From: Planctomycetaceae bacterium
GTDB lineage: Bacteria > Planctomycetota > Planctomycetia > Planctomycetales > Planctomycetaceae
Direction of reading: 5' to 3'
DNA: 41,991 nt
Assembly (NCBI GenBank): GCA_021732415.1
Contig: JAKFVC010000282.1
Span: 1 to 41,991 of the forward strand
Below are positions 17,045 through 27,700 of the stretch, piece after piece. Below the pieces are notes generated by a model that was given only the letters and a program-made list of their open reading frames with translations, ran no database searches and had not been told where the DNA came from. The stretch's first letter is position 1, and every line of letters starts with the position of its first letter. The translations under genes were made by a program, and so were the position numbers.

Positions 17045-20000
17045 TTACGGGGACATTACTCGAGGCGCGTGCCACATTTTCACGCTGCCGTCGTGGGCGC
17101 CACTTGCCAGAACCGCACCGCTGGGCGAGAACGCAACGCTATTAACTGGCGCGGAATGTCCCTTGAGAATCAACAGGCACTCGCCGCTAGCCAGATCCCA
17201 AACGCGTACGGTTGTGTCTTCGCTGCCGGAGGCGATTAATTCGCCATCGGGCGACACGGTAAGTGCACGTACTGAGACGGCGTGGCCGCGCAATTCCCTG
17301 ATTAGTTTTCCTGATTCCAATTCCCAGATGGATACGATTCCCGATCGGCTGCCGGTAGCCAGCCAGCGGTCTGCGTTGAGCAGCACTGCTGAATGGAATT
17401 GCTCTCGGTCGCGTATCGTCCGTTTGATCTTTCCAGATTGAACGTCTCTGAGGATCGCCGTCATGTCCTCACTGACGGTCACGCAGTCGCGACCGTTCTT
17501 CAGGAATAATGCGGCACGAATTCGGAGTCTCTGATCGTGCCAGGTCTGTTGCGGACGTAATTGCTTAAGATCCCACACGATCACGCCAGAGGGACCTTTG
17601 CGAATGTAGTCACCTGAGATTAAGCTTTGGCCGTCGGAAGACCAGTCCAGACATCTCACTGTCCCCTGATGTCCGCGCAGTGTCTGCGATTCCGGTTGTG
17701 ATGTTTGATCCAAGCTCCAGATACGGATCGTTCCGTCCAGTCCGGAAGATGCGATTTGACGACTGTCTGGGGAAAAAGAGACAGCGCTGACAGTCGCGGT
17801 GTGACCTCGAAATGTTTGCAATTCCTGACCGGAATGCGCGTCCCAGATCTTTATCGTTTCGTCGTCGCTGCCTGTGGCCAGTAATCGACCGTTCGGCGAG
17901 AACCTGACCGCCCACGTTTCTCGGGCATGGCCGGCCAGCGATGGAAATCGGGCTTGCGGTTGCCATAAGCCAACTTCGAGGGCGGATGCCCACGCGACCG
18001 TATTCCCGCCAGGCAGAAGTTTTAATGCTCTGACAGGATTGGGCAGCTGTTTGAGTGCTTGAAGTTCAGAGCGACGATTCACATCCCAGAGATGCAATTC
18101 GGTGTCACAAGCTGAAAACAGTCGGTTATTATCCGATGAGAATGCGATCGGATTACGTAATGTGAACCAGTACGGCGCCCGGTCTGATGGAAGCGCTACT
18201 GGTACCTGACGTTGTATGGGAAGTTCGCCTGCTGATTCCCAATTTCCAACGCCGTTTTTTTGGCACAGGAGCAAGCCACGATCTTCTAAAGCAATCACCA
18301 GTTTCTCGCAGTCTTTCGAAAGGGCTAACGAGAGAGGCTGAGAAGTTTCGCCGGGTACATCCATTGCTTGAACGATCGCACCCGATGAAGTCAGCACTAA
18401 TAATTGAAAACCGACAATCATCACGATGCGCTTGGATTTATTGTCTACGACGAGATCGAAGGCATGCAGATTAGGAGGAGTCATTTCCCAGATGACTTTG
18501 CCAGTCTTAACGTCCATTGACTGGACAGTGGTGGGAGGGTGAAACGGGGGAGCGTGGCTGGTGAGCGAAATGATCTGGTCTTCATCGAGTGGCATTGTGA
18601 CGCGATTGCAATAGCGCGTTTCCTCGACCGGCGGCCGCAGCGGTCCGCGTTCGGCATTGTGATCTTTTGACCAACGATAAATTCCCGATAGTCCGCCCCT
18701 GCTAAAGTACAAGTCACCATTCCTGGCCGCGAAAATGTCACGCACACTGGGGTGATTATCCGTCAGCTTCAGCTTTTGAGTCAGGCGGCGTTGCCGCAGA
18801 TCCCATTGCTCGATCGAGGATTCGGTTCCCAGATAGAGAGATTTGCCATCCGGAGAAACACTCGCACAATAGATGCTGTCCTCCGATGACGGCTGTCGCC
18901 GCAATATCATTCTTTGGCCGCCTGTGGCCTGGTTCAGATAGTACCATTCGAAATTGCGGCGGTCCCGTTGCTGTGCTGTGGGAATCCACTGTCGCAATAA
19001 CTCTCCGGCGGCGAAGTCGTAACCTGCCTCCAGCAACTCCTGGGCGCGTCGAATCTGGCCTGCGTAGGCCATGTCCTGGACCTTGTCTTGATACTCGAGC
19101 GATTGGGATTTTAATTGACTGGCCGTCCGGATGGAGTGCGCCAGCCGCGCAGAATACCAGGCCGTGCCGATTCCGATCAGGCCACAGAGCAGACAAATCA
19201 ACGCCGACATAAATGCCACAAGCGGATGTCGTGTCATCCACTGCACCGCACGTGTCGTGAGCGAGGCACGATGCGCCAGGATGGGGCGTTGTGAGAGAAA
19301 GCGATCCAGATCTTCTGCGAGGTGCTGAGCTGACTGATAGCGTTGACGGGGAGATTTTTCCAGGCATTTGAGACAAATGGTTTCCAGGTCGCGCGGGACG
19401 TTACGTCGAACACGGCGGAGCATTGGCGGGGCAGTCTCCTGGATCATGCGGAGTGTTTCCAGGGGCGTGTCTCCAGAATAGGGACGCGAACCGGCCAGCA
19501 ATTCAAATAGGATGACCCCCAGGGCGTGCACATCAACCGTCGGCTGCAGGAATTTCGACGTGCCGCTGGTCTGCTCGGGGGCCATATAAGGAATGGTCCC
19601 GACAACCGCTCCCGTTTGAGTTTCCACCGCATCGGGATTGGGATTAAGCCAGGTTCCCAGGCCAAAGTCCGAGAGTTTAATGACAAAAGGGAATTCATCT
19701 TGGAGGGCCGACCAATTATTCTGAGGGACCGCTGACAGCAACACATTGCGTGGATTGAGATCTCGATGCAGAATTCCTTGGGAGTGGGCGTGCTGCACGG
19801 CGCTCGCCAGGAGCTTGCAGATCTCCGCACAAGCCTGCGGAGAAAGCGTTTGATGCCTAGTGGCCAACCAGTTAGATAATGATCCACCATCGCAGTACTC
19901 AAACACCAGGAATGGTTGCCCGTTCCATTCACCGATCTGATGAATCTCGACGATTTGCGGATGCTTGAGACCGGCGACTAGCTTGGCTTCCTGCAGAAAG

Positions 20001-20461
20001 CGTTCGCGCGTTCCTGCTACCGAGAGCAGATCGGCACGGGGAACTTTCACGGCAACCGTTCGGGGAAGGGCTGGATCTCGAGCTAAATAAACGGTCCCGT
20101 TACCTCCCTGCGCCAGCACCTCGATTACCTGGAAGGGCCCGATATAGTCGACAACGACGGGTTCTAAGCTTCTCTCCTGGTAGCGCAACGCTGATTGCAC
20201 AAAGTGGCCGAACAGGTCCCAGTGCGCGAGTTCCGCATCGGATGGGGCGCTTTCGTTCGCATCTGCAGTTCCGTCTGCAGCGGACGTCAGCAGGTCCTTC
20301 GCAGTCGGGGTCCGGTCTGGCGGGTCCGGTATTCCTGACGTTGATTCAGCATGGTTCATTTCGAATTCCCGTCGCAACCCGGTCGGTATGTATCCAGCAC
20401 CTGAAGGCAGAAGATGGATCTGAGAATCGACTGCCGACGCAAATCCTCCAGGAACGAGCAT
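17045..20461 (-). CDS. Ser/Thr protein kinase with membrane span and WD40 beta-propellers
   Basis: 1138 aa from ATG 20461, which overlaps the stop of the sigma-factor gene as TAATG; this coupling favours that start over the ATG at 20359 (residue 35). The kinase domain (about 106-370) has LAQGGNGTVYLARD, VAVKVPR, LSDFGLG and YMAPEQ. Its catalytic loop reads HRDLNPRN where HRDLKPxN is the rule, so the catalytic Asp is kept but the usual Lys is Asn. A membrane span (FMSALICLLCGLIGIGTAW, about 412-435) separates it from an extracytoplasmic part with two propeller-like blocks; the C-terminal one (about 834-1135) shows clear WD40 units (SPNGRLLATGSDDETIKIWD, SPDGELIASGSEDTTVRVWD). Such kinases sit next to ECF sigma factors of the STK-linked groups in planctomycetes and are inferred to control them. 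Confidence 0.9.
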   Translation of the reverse strand: MLVPGGFASAVDSQIHLLPSGAGYIPTGLRREFEMNHAESTSGIPDPPDRTPTAKDLLTSAADGTADANESAPSDAELAHWDLFGHFVQSALRYQERSLEPVVVDYIGPFQVIEVLAQGGNGTVYLARDPALPRTVAVKVPRADLLSVAGTRERFLQEAKLVAGLKHPQIVEIHQIGEWNGQPFLVFEYCDGGSLSNWLATRHQTLSPQACAEICKLLASAVQHAHSQGILHRDLNPRNVLLSAVPQNNWSALQDEFPFVIKLSDFGLGTWLNPNPDAVETQTGAVVGTIPYMAPEQTSGTSKFLQPTVDVHALGVILFELLAGSRPYSGDTPLETLRMIQETAPPMLRRVRRNVPRDLETICLKCLEKSPRQRYQSAQHLAEDLDRFLSQRPILAHRASLTTRAVQWMTRHPLVAFMSALICLLCGLIGIGTAWYSARLAHSIRTASQLKSQSLEYQDKVQDMAYAGQIRRAQELLEAGYDFAAGELLRQWIPTAQQRDRRNFEWYYLNQATGGQRMILRRQPSSEDSIYCASVSPDGKSLYLGTESSIEQWDLRQRRLTQKLKLTDNHPSVRDIFAARNGDLYFSRGGLSGIYRWSKDHNAERGPLRPPVEETRYCNRVTMPLDEDQIISLTSHAPPFHPPTTVQSMDVKTGKVIWEMTPPNLHAFDLVVDNKSKRIVMIVGFQLLVLTSSGAIVQAMDVPGETSQPLSLALSKDCEKLVIALEDRGLLLCQKNGVGNWESAGELPIQRQVPVALPSDRAPYWFTLRNPIAFSSDNNRLFSACDTELHLWDVNRRSELQALKQLPNPVRALKLLPGGNTVAWASALEVGLWQPQARFPSLAGHARETWAVRFSPNGRLLATGSDDETIKIWDAHSGQELQTFRGHTATVSAVSFSPDSRQIASSGLDGTIRIWSLDQTSQPESQTLRGHQGTVRCLDWSSDGQSLISGDYIRKGPSGVIVWDLKQLRPQQTWHDQRLRIRAALFLKNGRDCVTVSEDMTAILRDVQSGKIKRTIRDREQFHSAVLLNADRWLATGSRSGIVSIWELESGKLIRELRGHAVSVRALTVSPDGELIASGSEDTTVRVWDLASGECLLILKGHSAPVNSVAFSPSGAVLASGAHDGSVKMWHAPRVMSP

Positions 20462-21060
20462 TACGTACTTAATTCCCGAGCCAGCGTTTCCATGGCCCGA
20501 ACGAAGATGTTCTTTACGGAAGGCTCTGTACGATTCATGGCCTCCGCGATATCGGGAAATGACAGGTCGTGCAGGAATCGATACTCAATGACTTGGCGGT
20601 AATGTTCAGGAAGCTGACTGGTAAGAAATCGGACTCGTGCCGCCTCTTCCGCCGTGATCAGGCGGTCCAGCGCGGGAGCCATTAGATCGGCGAACAGCCG
20701 GTCGGCATGGCTGGAATGTTTTGGATCGTCACGGTGCTCGCGGCGGATATCTCGCTTCTCGGAACCGAGGAAACGCCGCTGAAGCTCCAGCGTTTTGTTA
20801 TTGAGGATGCCGCGCACCCAAAGCACGAGATCAGACTTCGTCTGACCTTGGAAATTGTCGAATGTTTTGACAATTCCCAGCAACGATTCCTGGATGAGAT
20901 CGGACTCGGGAATCTTCGTGCGCAAGTGGCCGTCCACCTTGCCGCGAGTAAAAGCCTGCAAGGTCGGTATCAACCAGAAACAGAGTTTGTTGATCGCACT
21001 AGCGGAACCGTGACGCGCTTCAACGATCAGCGCGGCCACCTCGGCGTCTGAGGTAGTCAA
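20461..21060 (-). CDS. ECF-family RNA polymerase sigma factor (kinase-linked type)
   Basis: 199 aa. The start is TTG at 21060 with AAAGGA 8-9 bases upstream; there is no ATG in the first 100 codons that would keep region 2. Region 2 is seen at residues about 30-95 (LIPTLQAF, IPESDLIQESLLGIVKTFDNF, VLWVRGILNNKTLELQRRFLG) and region 4 at about 135-195 (LTSQLPEHYRQVIEYRFLHD, SFPDIAEAMNRTEPSVKNIF). It directs polymerase to a small regulon. No anti-sigma gene is present; instead the downstream kinase overlaps by one base, the arrangement of kinase-associated ECF groups in Planctomycetes. Regulation by phosphorylation is an inference. The nearby LEPR-type surface-protein genes are possible but unproven targets. 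Confidence 0.9.
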   Translation of the reverse strand: MTTSDAEVAALIVEARHGSASAINKLCFWLIPTLQAFTRGKVDGHLRTKIPESDLIQESLLGIVKTFDNFQGQTKSDLVLWVRGILNNKTLELQRRFLGSEKRDIRREHRDDPKHSSHADRLFADLMAPALDRLITAEEAARVRFLTSQLPEHYRQVIEYRFLHDLSFPDIAEAMNRTEPSVKNIFVRAMETLARELST

Positions 21061-21782
21061 CGTTCAAGTCCTTTATCTCGTCGAGCCGCGAGATCTATAG
21101 TCATTGCCCCGGACGCCAGTCTAAAGTCCTCTCGAAGCCTGAGCAATCACGATTTGACGCAAATCAACTCAATTTGGCGAATCTCTTGGATCAGGTTCGA
21201 TTCGTCGCCAACTACGATTCACAGCAAGCCGCAACTCATTATCTCACAAACAGATATAACCGAGCAGGCCATCACGCCTGGACTTGAACACCGCCGATCA
21301 CGCAATGCCAGCAACGGTCTTTTCAAACTTCATTCGGTTTTCTTGAAAAAAAGCGGTACGAATTGCCAATTTCCGCAAACTCCAGATTATGGACCTCTAG
21401 TCTTGCCTTTTCGAAAGGTTCGCACGCCAAGGCCTTCTGCTCATCGGCACTGTGAACGACGCTGAATTCACTACCGAACTGACGCGCCGATATGAACTTT
21501 TGTTTCAGGTATCCACTCTTCGCAGAGCCTGCGACTCATCCATCGTCATCGGCGTATTGCCTTGCCGGAAACCGGAGAGTTGACCGGCTGCCAGGCTGTT
21601 TTCGCGATCGGCCGAATGCCGCGCGGAGAGACCGCTCCCGTCGATTGCTTTGACAGCGGTCGTCTTCCTTGAGGCAGATTGGACTCGTGCCAGAATCAAG
21701 TACCAAATCCGCCTGTCAGTCTCTTCTCACCAGTACCGAATGCATCCTCGACGATACTTCAAAGCGCGAAAGATAAAGTGTG
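21061..21782. other. Intergenic region between the sigma-factor gene and the giant surface-protein gene
   Basis: About 720 bases flanked by divergent genes. No frame reads as protein. It holds a 25-base element (21356-21380) repeated upstream of the third LEPR gene. It must contain the promoters of both neighbours, but none stands out by eye. Confidence 0.4.
21356..21380 (+). promoter_or_regulatory. Shared intergenic element, copy 1 (GTACGAATTGC-N6-CCGCAAAC)
   Basis: GTACGAATTGC (21356-21366), six variable bases, CCGCAAAC (21373-21380). The same 19 fixed bases with the same spacing recur at 30541-30565. This copy lies about 400 bases upstream of the 2890-aa LEPR gene. Possible binding site or start of a conserved leader; function unknown. 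Confidence 0.4.
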
Positions 21783-24700
21783 ATGGGAATGTTCTCCAAG
21801 TGGATGGCTCGTTGCCGCAATATTCTGACGTCCCGCGCTCAGGCGCATCGTCGGACTTCGCGGATTCGAAGCTTTCAATCGAGCTTTTCGGTTGGTGTTC
21901 AACTTCTCGAACCGCGTCTTCTGCTGACGGCGGCTGAATTTGCCGACCCACATCCCGCAGCGGGAAATCAATTCGGCGACAGTGTGACCGTGCTGACGAA
22001 TGGGAATGTGGTGATCACGTCTCCGAACGATGATGCGGGGGGCAACAACGCCGGCGCAGTCTACTTGTTCAACGGGCAGACCGGCGCGCTGATCAGTACC
22101 GTCCTGGGCTCTCACGCTGGCGATAGCATCGGCTCGCGAGACGTAATCGCTCTGAGCAACGGCAATTTTGTCTTCATCAGTCCGTCGTGGGATAATGGAG
22201 CCGTCACAGACGCGGGGGCAGTGACATTCGGCAACGGGACGACCGGGGTGAGCGGGACTGTCAGTGTGAGCAACAGTCTCGTCGGTTCGCATTCGGGTGA
22301 CATGAACAGTGCCTTGATCATGCCCCTGAGTACTGGCAACTACGTTGTCAGTAGCCCCGATTGGGATAACGGTACTGTCGTTGACGCGGGGGCGGTGACA
22401 TTCGGCAATGGAACGGTCGGCATCGTCGGCGTTGTTAGCGCCGGGAATAGCCTTGCTGGTTCACATGCGGATGACAAGGTAGGCAACGGGGGTATCACAT
22501 TGCTGACGAACGGTAACTATGTAGTCAGCAGCCCCGACTGGGACAATGGCTCGATTGTCGATGCGGGCGCCGCCACGTTATGTAACGGGAGCACGGCGAT
22601 TGCCGGGGCGGTTACGTCTACCAATAGCCTGGTGGGGAGTCATCCCAACGACGCGGTCAGCCGGTACGCTCTACACAACCGGGGCGTTACGGCCTTGAGT
22701 AATGGGAACTATATCGTCGCTTCTCCATCCTGGGACAATGGGAACGTTGTCGATGCGGGAGCAGTGACTTTTGGTAATGGCACGACTGGGATCAAGGGGA
22801 CAGTGAGTGCTAGTAACAGCCTGGTGGGAACCCAGGACGATGATTCGGTGGGGGGGGATGTCGATTACGGTGCATATAATTTTCTGGGAGGAATTACTGC
22901 ACTTACAAATGGCAATTACCTCGTGGCAAGTCCCGGCTGGAATAATGGGGGCATTGGCAATGCGGGCGCTGTGACCTTCGGCAATGGCTCGGCTGGTGTT
23001 GTGGGGGCGATCAATGTCACGAACAGTCTTGTGGGAAGTCAAGCAGATGACATGGTGGGCGGAACGCTGGAGACAGAGTTTACCCCCATGCATGCCGTTA
23101 CGGCACTCACTAATGGGAATTACGTAGTCGGCAGTCCCATGTGGGATAATGGGGGCGTGAGCGACGCTGGCGCCGCAACTTTTGGAAACGGAACGACAGG
23201 GGTCAAAGGGACCATCAGTGACACTAACAGTCTCGTAGGGACACAAGCGGGTGATTCCATAGGTGGCACATACGTGCTGTTCGATTTGTTCGTAACTGGA
23301 GGCATTACGGCATTAACCAATGGCAATTACGTAGTCGCCAGTCCAGCGTGGAGCAATGGGAGTGCACAGGGTGCCGGAGCGGTCACGTGGGGCAGCGGAT
23401 CGACAGGGATTACGGGAGCTGTCACCACTACAAACAGCCTGGTCGGGACACAAACTGCGCACTTGGTGGGGGGAGGAGCCGAATCAGTTGAAGGAAACGA
23501 GCGCGCCGTCACACCACTGGCCAATGGCAACTACGTAGTCACCAGTATCCTCTGGAGTAACGGCTCTGCAAAGGGTGCAGGTGCGGTTACTTTCGGCAAT
23601 GGGACCACCGGTGTAGCGGGCAGCGTGAGCGCGGCAAATAGCCTCGTCGGTACACAACAAAGTGACGGAGTCGGAGCAGGTGGCATTAGGGCATTGTCGA
23701 CCGGCAACTATGTCGTGTCCAGCCCCGTCTGGAATTCGGGGACGCTGCAACACGCGGGTGCTGCGACTTTAGGCAGCGGACTAACTGGCATCTCGGGAGC
23801 GGTCAGTTCGGCCAACAGTCTCGTTGGAAATCACCCGGAAGATCTGTTGGCAATTGGTGGCATCACCGCGCTGACTAATGGAAATTATCTGATCTACAGC
23901 CGCCGCTGGAATCACGACTCCGGGGCATTGACCTTTGGAAATGGAAATGTTGGAGTCAACGCAGCGGTCATCACTCCCAACAATAGTCGGACCGGAATCA
24001 AGTTCGACGATCTTGATCATACTCACATTAGTGTTATTCCGCTGAGCAACGGTAACTTTGTCGTCAATGCGCTGAGTTATGCGGGGCAAGACTCAAATGA
24101 GGGAGTCGTAATCTTCGAGGATGGACTGACGTCATTACAGGATACACTGGCTCCCTCGCGCTACATTATTGGAGCATCCCCTGGCGCAGGTTTCGACACA
24201 TTCGTCGTCCCGGACCCTTCCCATTCCGCCTTCTACGCGTCATTTCCCACGGATGGATCGGGCCACGTCTATCGCGGATCGGCAGTCACTGGATTTGCGT
24301 TGCCCCCAACTAGCATTTCCCTCTCCTCAAACACGGTGTCAGAGCAACAACCGGTTGGCAGGACGGTGGGGACATTCTCCGCGACCGATCCCAACCCGGG
24401 GAGTTCTATCACCTATTCATTGGTCAGCGGCTCGGGCAGTGCCGACAACCCGAAGTTTACCATTGTAAATGGTGCAACACGCACACTCAAAACGGCCGCG
24501 GTATTCGATTTCAATACCAAGCAAAGCTACTCAATCCGCGTCCGAGCCACCGATTCTGATGGCTTGTTTACCGAGCAAGTTTTCACGGTCAATGTGACCG
24601 GGGTCAACCAGGCTCCCACCAACATCTTGCTCTCTTCCAACACAGTCGCTGAGCACCAGCCGTTCGGCACAATCGGACACTTTTCGACGGTTGACCCCGA

Positions 24701-27700
24701 TTCCGGCAACACGTTCCAGTACTTCTTGGAGTTCCACGACTTTGGGGACAACAATAAATTCTTCCTTCTGGAAGACGGCACGCTGCAAGGGAGCGGGTTC
24801 GACTTCAAGGACAAAAGCACCTATATCATTACCGTCTACAGTTACGATCAAGACGGGCTGTTTATCACTAAAGACTTCACGATCCACGTGACTGATGTGG
24901 CGATTCCGCCGACCAATATTGAATTGTCGTCCAGTACGGTTGCCGAGAAGAAATTGGCCGGGACGATCGTCGGCAAATTCACCACGACCGACGCCGAATA
25001 TTACAGCACTTTTGCCTACACCTTGGGGGCTGGCGGCGACAACGCGGCGTTTACGATCGACTCCCAGGGTTTTCTGAGGACGAACTCCCCCCTTGATGCC
25101 GCTGTCCAGAACAGCTACACAATCTCGGTCACCAGTACAGATGACTCGAATCTCTCGATCACCGAGTTCTTCACGATCACGGTGACGCCGGTTGCTGCCG
25201 GCGGTGCGACGGAATTGCCCGACCCCAATGCTTTCGAGGGCAATCAGTTCGGTAGCTCAGTGACCGTACTGCCCAACGGCAATGTGGTCGTCACATCCGC
25301 CTATGATGATCTGGGTGGCACGGATGCGGGAGCCGTCTATTTATATAACGGTCAGACGGGCGCCTTGATCAGCTCACTGACGGGCTCGCACGTGAATGAT
25401 CATGTAGGAATGGACGGTATCACGGTCCTATCGAACGGCAACTTCCTGGTACGGAGTGCCTTCTGGAATACGGTCGGAGCGGTTACTTTCGTCAACGGAA
25501 CAACGGGACTGAATGGCGTTGTCAGCGCTTCCAATAGTCTGCTCGGGAGCACGGGCAGCGACCAGCTCGGCAGCAGCGGTGTCGTGGCTCTGCCTAACGG
25601 GAATTACGTCATCAGCAGTTACGAATGGAATAACGGTGCCCTGAACAACGCCGGGGCCGTAACGTTCGGGAACGGGACCACAGGTGTTTCGGGGATCATC
25701 ACGTCCAGCAACAGCCTGGTGGGGATGAAGGCGAACGATTTTGTCGGTGGCGGTGGAATTGCCGTGCTCACTAACGGCAATTATGTCATCACCAGCGGAA
25801 GCTGGGACAACGGTGCGGTCACCAATGTGGGGGCGGTGACGTTCGCCAGTGGCACGACGGGCATCACGGGCACGATCAGCACGGCGAACAGTCTCATCGG
25901 CAGTCAGACGAACGACGTCGTGGGAACCCGATTTGGCGGCCGCAATGGCGTGATCGCGTTGAAGAACGGGAACTACGTTGTCGCCAGCTCGGATTGGGAT
26001 AATGGCCCGACCGCGAATGCCGGCGCGGTCACGTTCGGCAACGGTACGACCGGAGTGAAAGGGACGATCAGTTCGGCCAACAGTCTCGTGGGCACCGTAG
26101 CAGGTGATCGCGTCGGATACGATGGTGTGACAGTCCTGGACAACGGCAACTATGTCGTCCGGAGCACCCAGTGGCATAACGGCGCACTGGCGGACGCCGG
26201 GGCAGTCACATTTGGTAATGGCACAACGGGCGTCAGTGGAAATGTTAGTGCTACTAATAGTCTGGTGGGAAGTCAAGCCGGTGACCGACTTGGGAATGGT
26301 GGAATCACCGTGCTGAGCAGCGGCAACTATGTGGTGGTGAGCAGCAGTTGGAATAATGGCGCTGTTGTGAATGCGGGCGCGGTTACGTTTGGAAGCAAGA
26401 CCGCCGGCGTCATTGGCACGGTTTCCGCCGGCAACAGTCTGGTGGGAAACCAGACTGACGATTCTGTCGGTGGCGGCGGAGTGACGGTATTAAGCAACGG
26501 CAACTATGTCGTCGCCAGCCCAGTTTGGAACAACGGCGCCACCGCCGATGCTGGTGCGGTGACATTCGGGAACGGAGCGACGGGCCTGTTTGGAACGGTC
26601 AGCGGAGCGAATAGTCTCGTCGGAACGCAGGCCAACGATAAGGTGGGAAGCGAAGGGGCCACAGCGCTCACGAATGGTAACTTCGTTGTAAAAAGCCGGT
26701 TTTGGGACAACGGGTCCGTGGTCGACGCGGGTGCCGTAACCTTCGGTAATGGGGTAACTGGTTTGACTGGTGCCGTCACCGCGGCAAATAGCCTCACAGG
26801 CAGTCACAATAATGACTTCGTAGGCCTCTACGGAGTGGTCGCTCTGACCAATGGAAATTATGTGGTCAGCAGCCCGGAATGGGACAACGACGCGAACGTC
26901 AATGCAGGGGCGGCCACTTTTGGCAACGGTGCGACCGGCGTGAGCGGACTGGTCACCGCCTCCAACAGTCTCGTAGGAACGCAAACGAATGATTATGTGG
27001 GCTACGCCGAGATGAAGGCGCTGAGCAACGGTAACTATGTCGTAAGCAGCCCGTACTGGAACAACGGATCGGTGGAGGGCGCCGGTGCGGTAACCTTTGG
27101 TAACGGAACGACTGGGATCTCGGGGGCCGTGAGCGCGGCCAATAGTCTCGTGGGCAGCCACGCATTGGACGGTGTGGGGGGGGCTGGAATCACCGCGCTC
27201 AGTAGCGGAAATTATGTCGTTGGCAGCTCGCTTTGGGATAATGGAAACGTAATTGAGGCCGGGGCCGTGACGTTCGGTGATGGCACTGTCGGCATCTCTG
27301 GCGTTGTCAGTTCGACTAACAGCCTAGTCGGAACATTGGAAAGTAACGGCGTAGGCACCAACGTTACTTCGCTCAGCAACGGCAGCTACCTTGTGCTGAG
27401 TTTCTACTTAGACAACGTAGCAGCGGTCAACAAGGTCGCAGTCAGTTTCGGCAGCAGCGTCACGGGCGTGAACGGCCCATTGAACCTCGACAACAGCTTA
27501 GCCGCTCCGCTCCCTCCAAGCCCCGCGCTCAATTCATTTGTCGTTGAGGACGCAACTCACTCAGCGCTTTATCTCTCGATTCCCAACGACGATTCCGGAC
27601 ATGTATACGTAGGATCGACAACAAGTGGCTTGTTCAAGAGCCCTCCCACCAGCATCGCGCTAGCGGGAAATATTATTGGCGAATTGCCAATAGTCGGTAC

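Noticed and set aside
21505-21699. Minus-strand 64-codon frame in the gap before the 2890-aa gene
   Set aside because: No ribosome-binding site, no recognisable motif, and no conserved-looking segment; treated as non-coding.
25428-27161. Long minus-strand frames (282 and 223 codons) opposite the NGNYVV repeats
   Set aside because: They arise because the repeats avoid stop codons on the complementary strand; the products mirror the repeat period and lack start signals.
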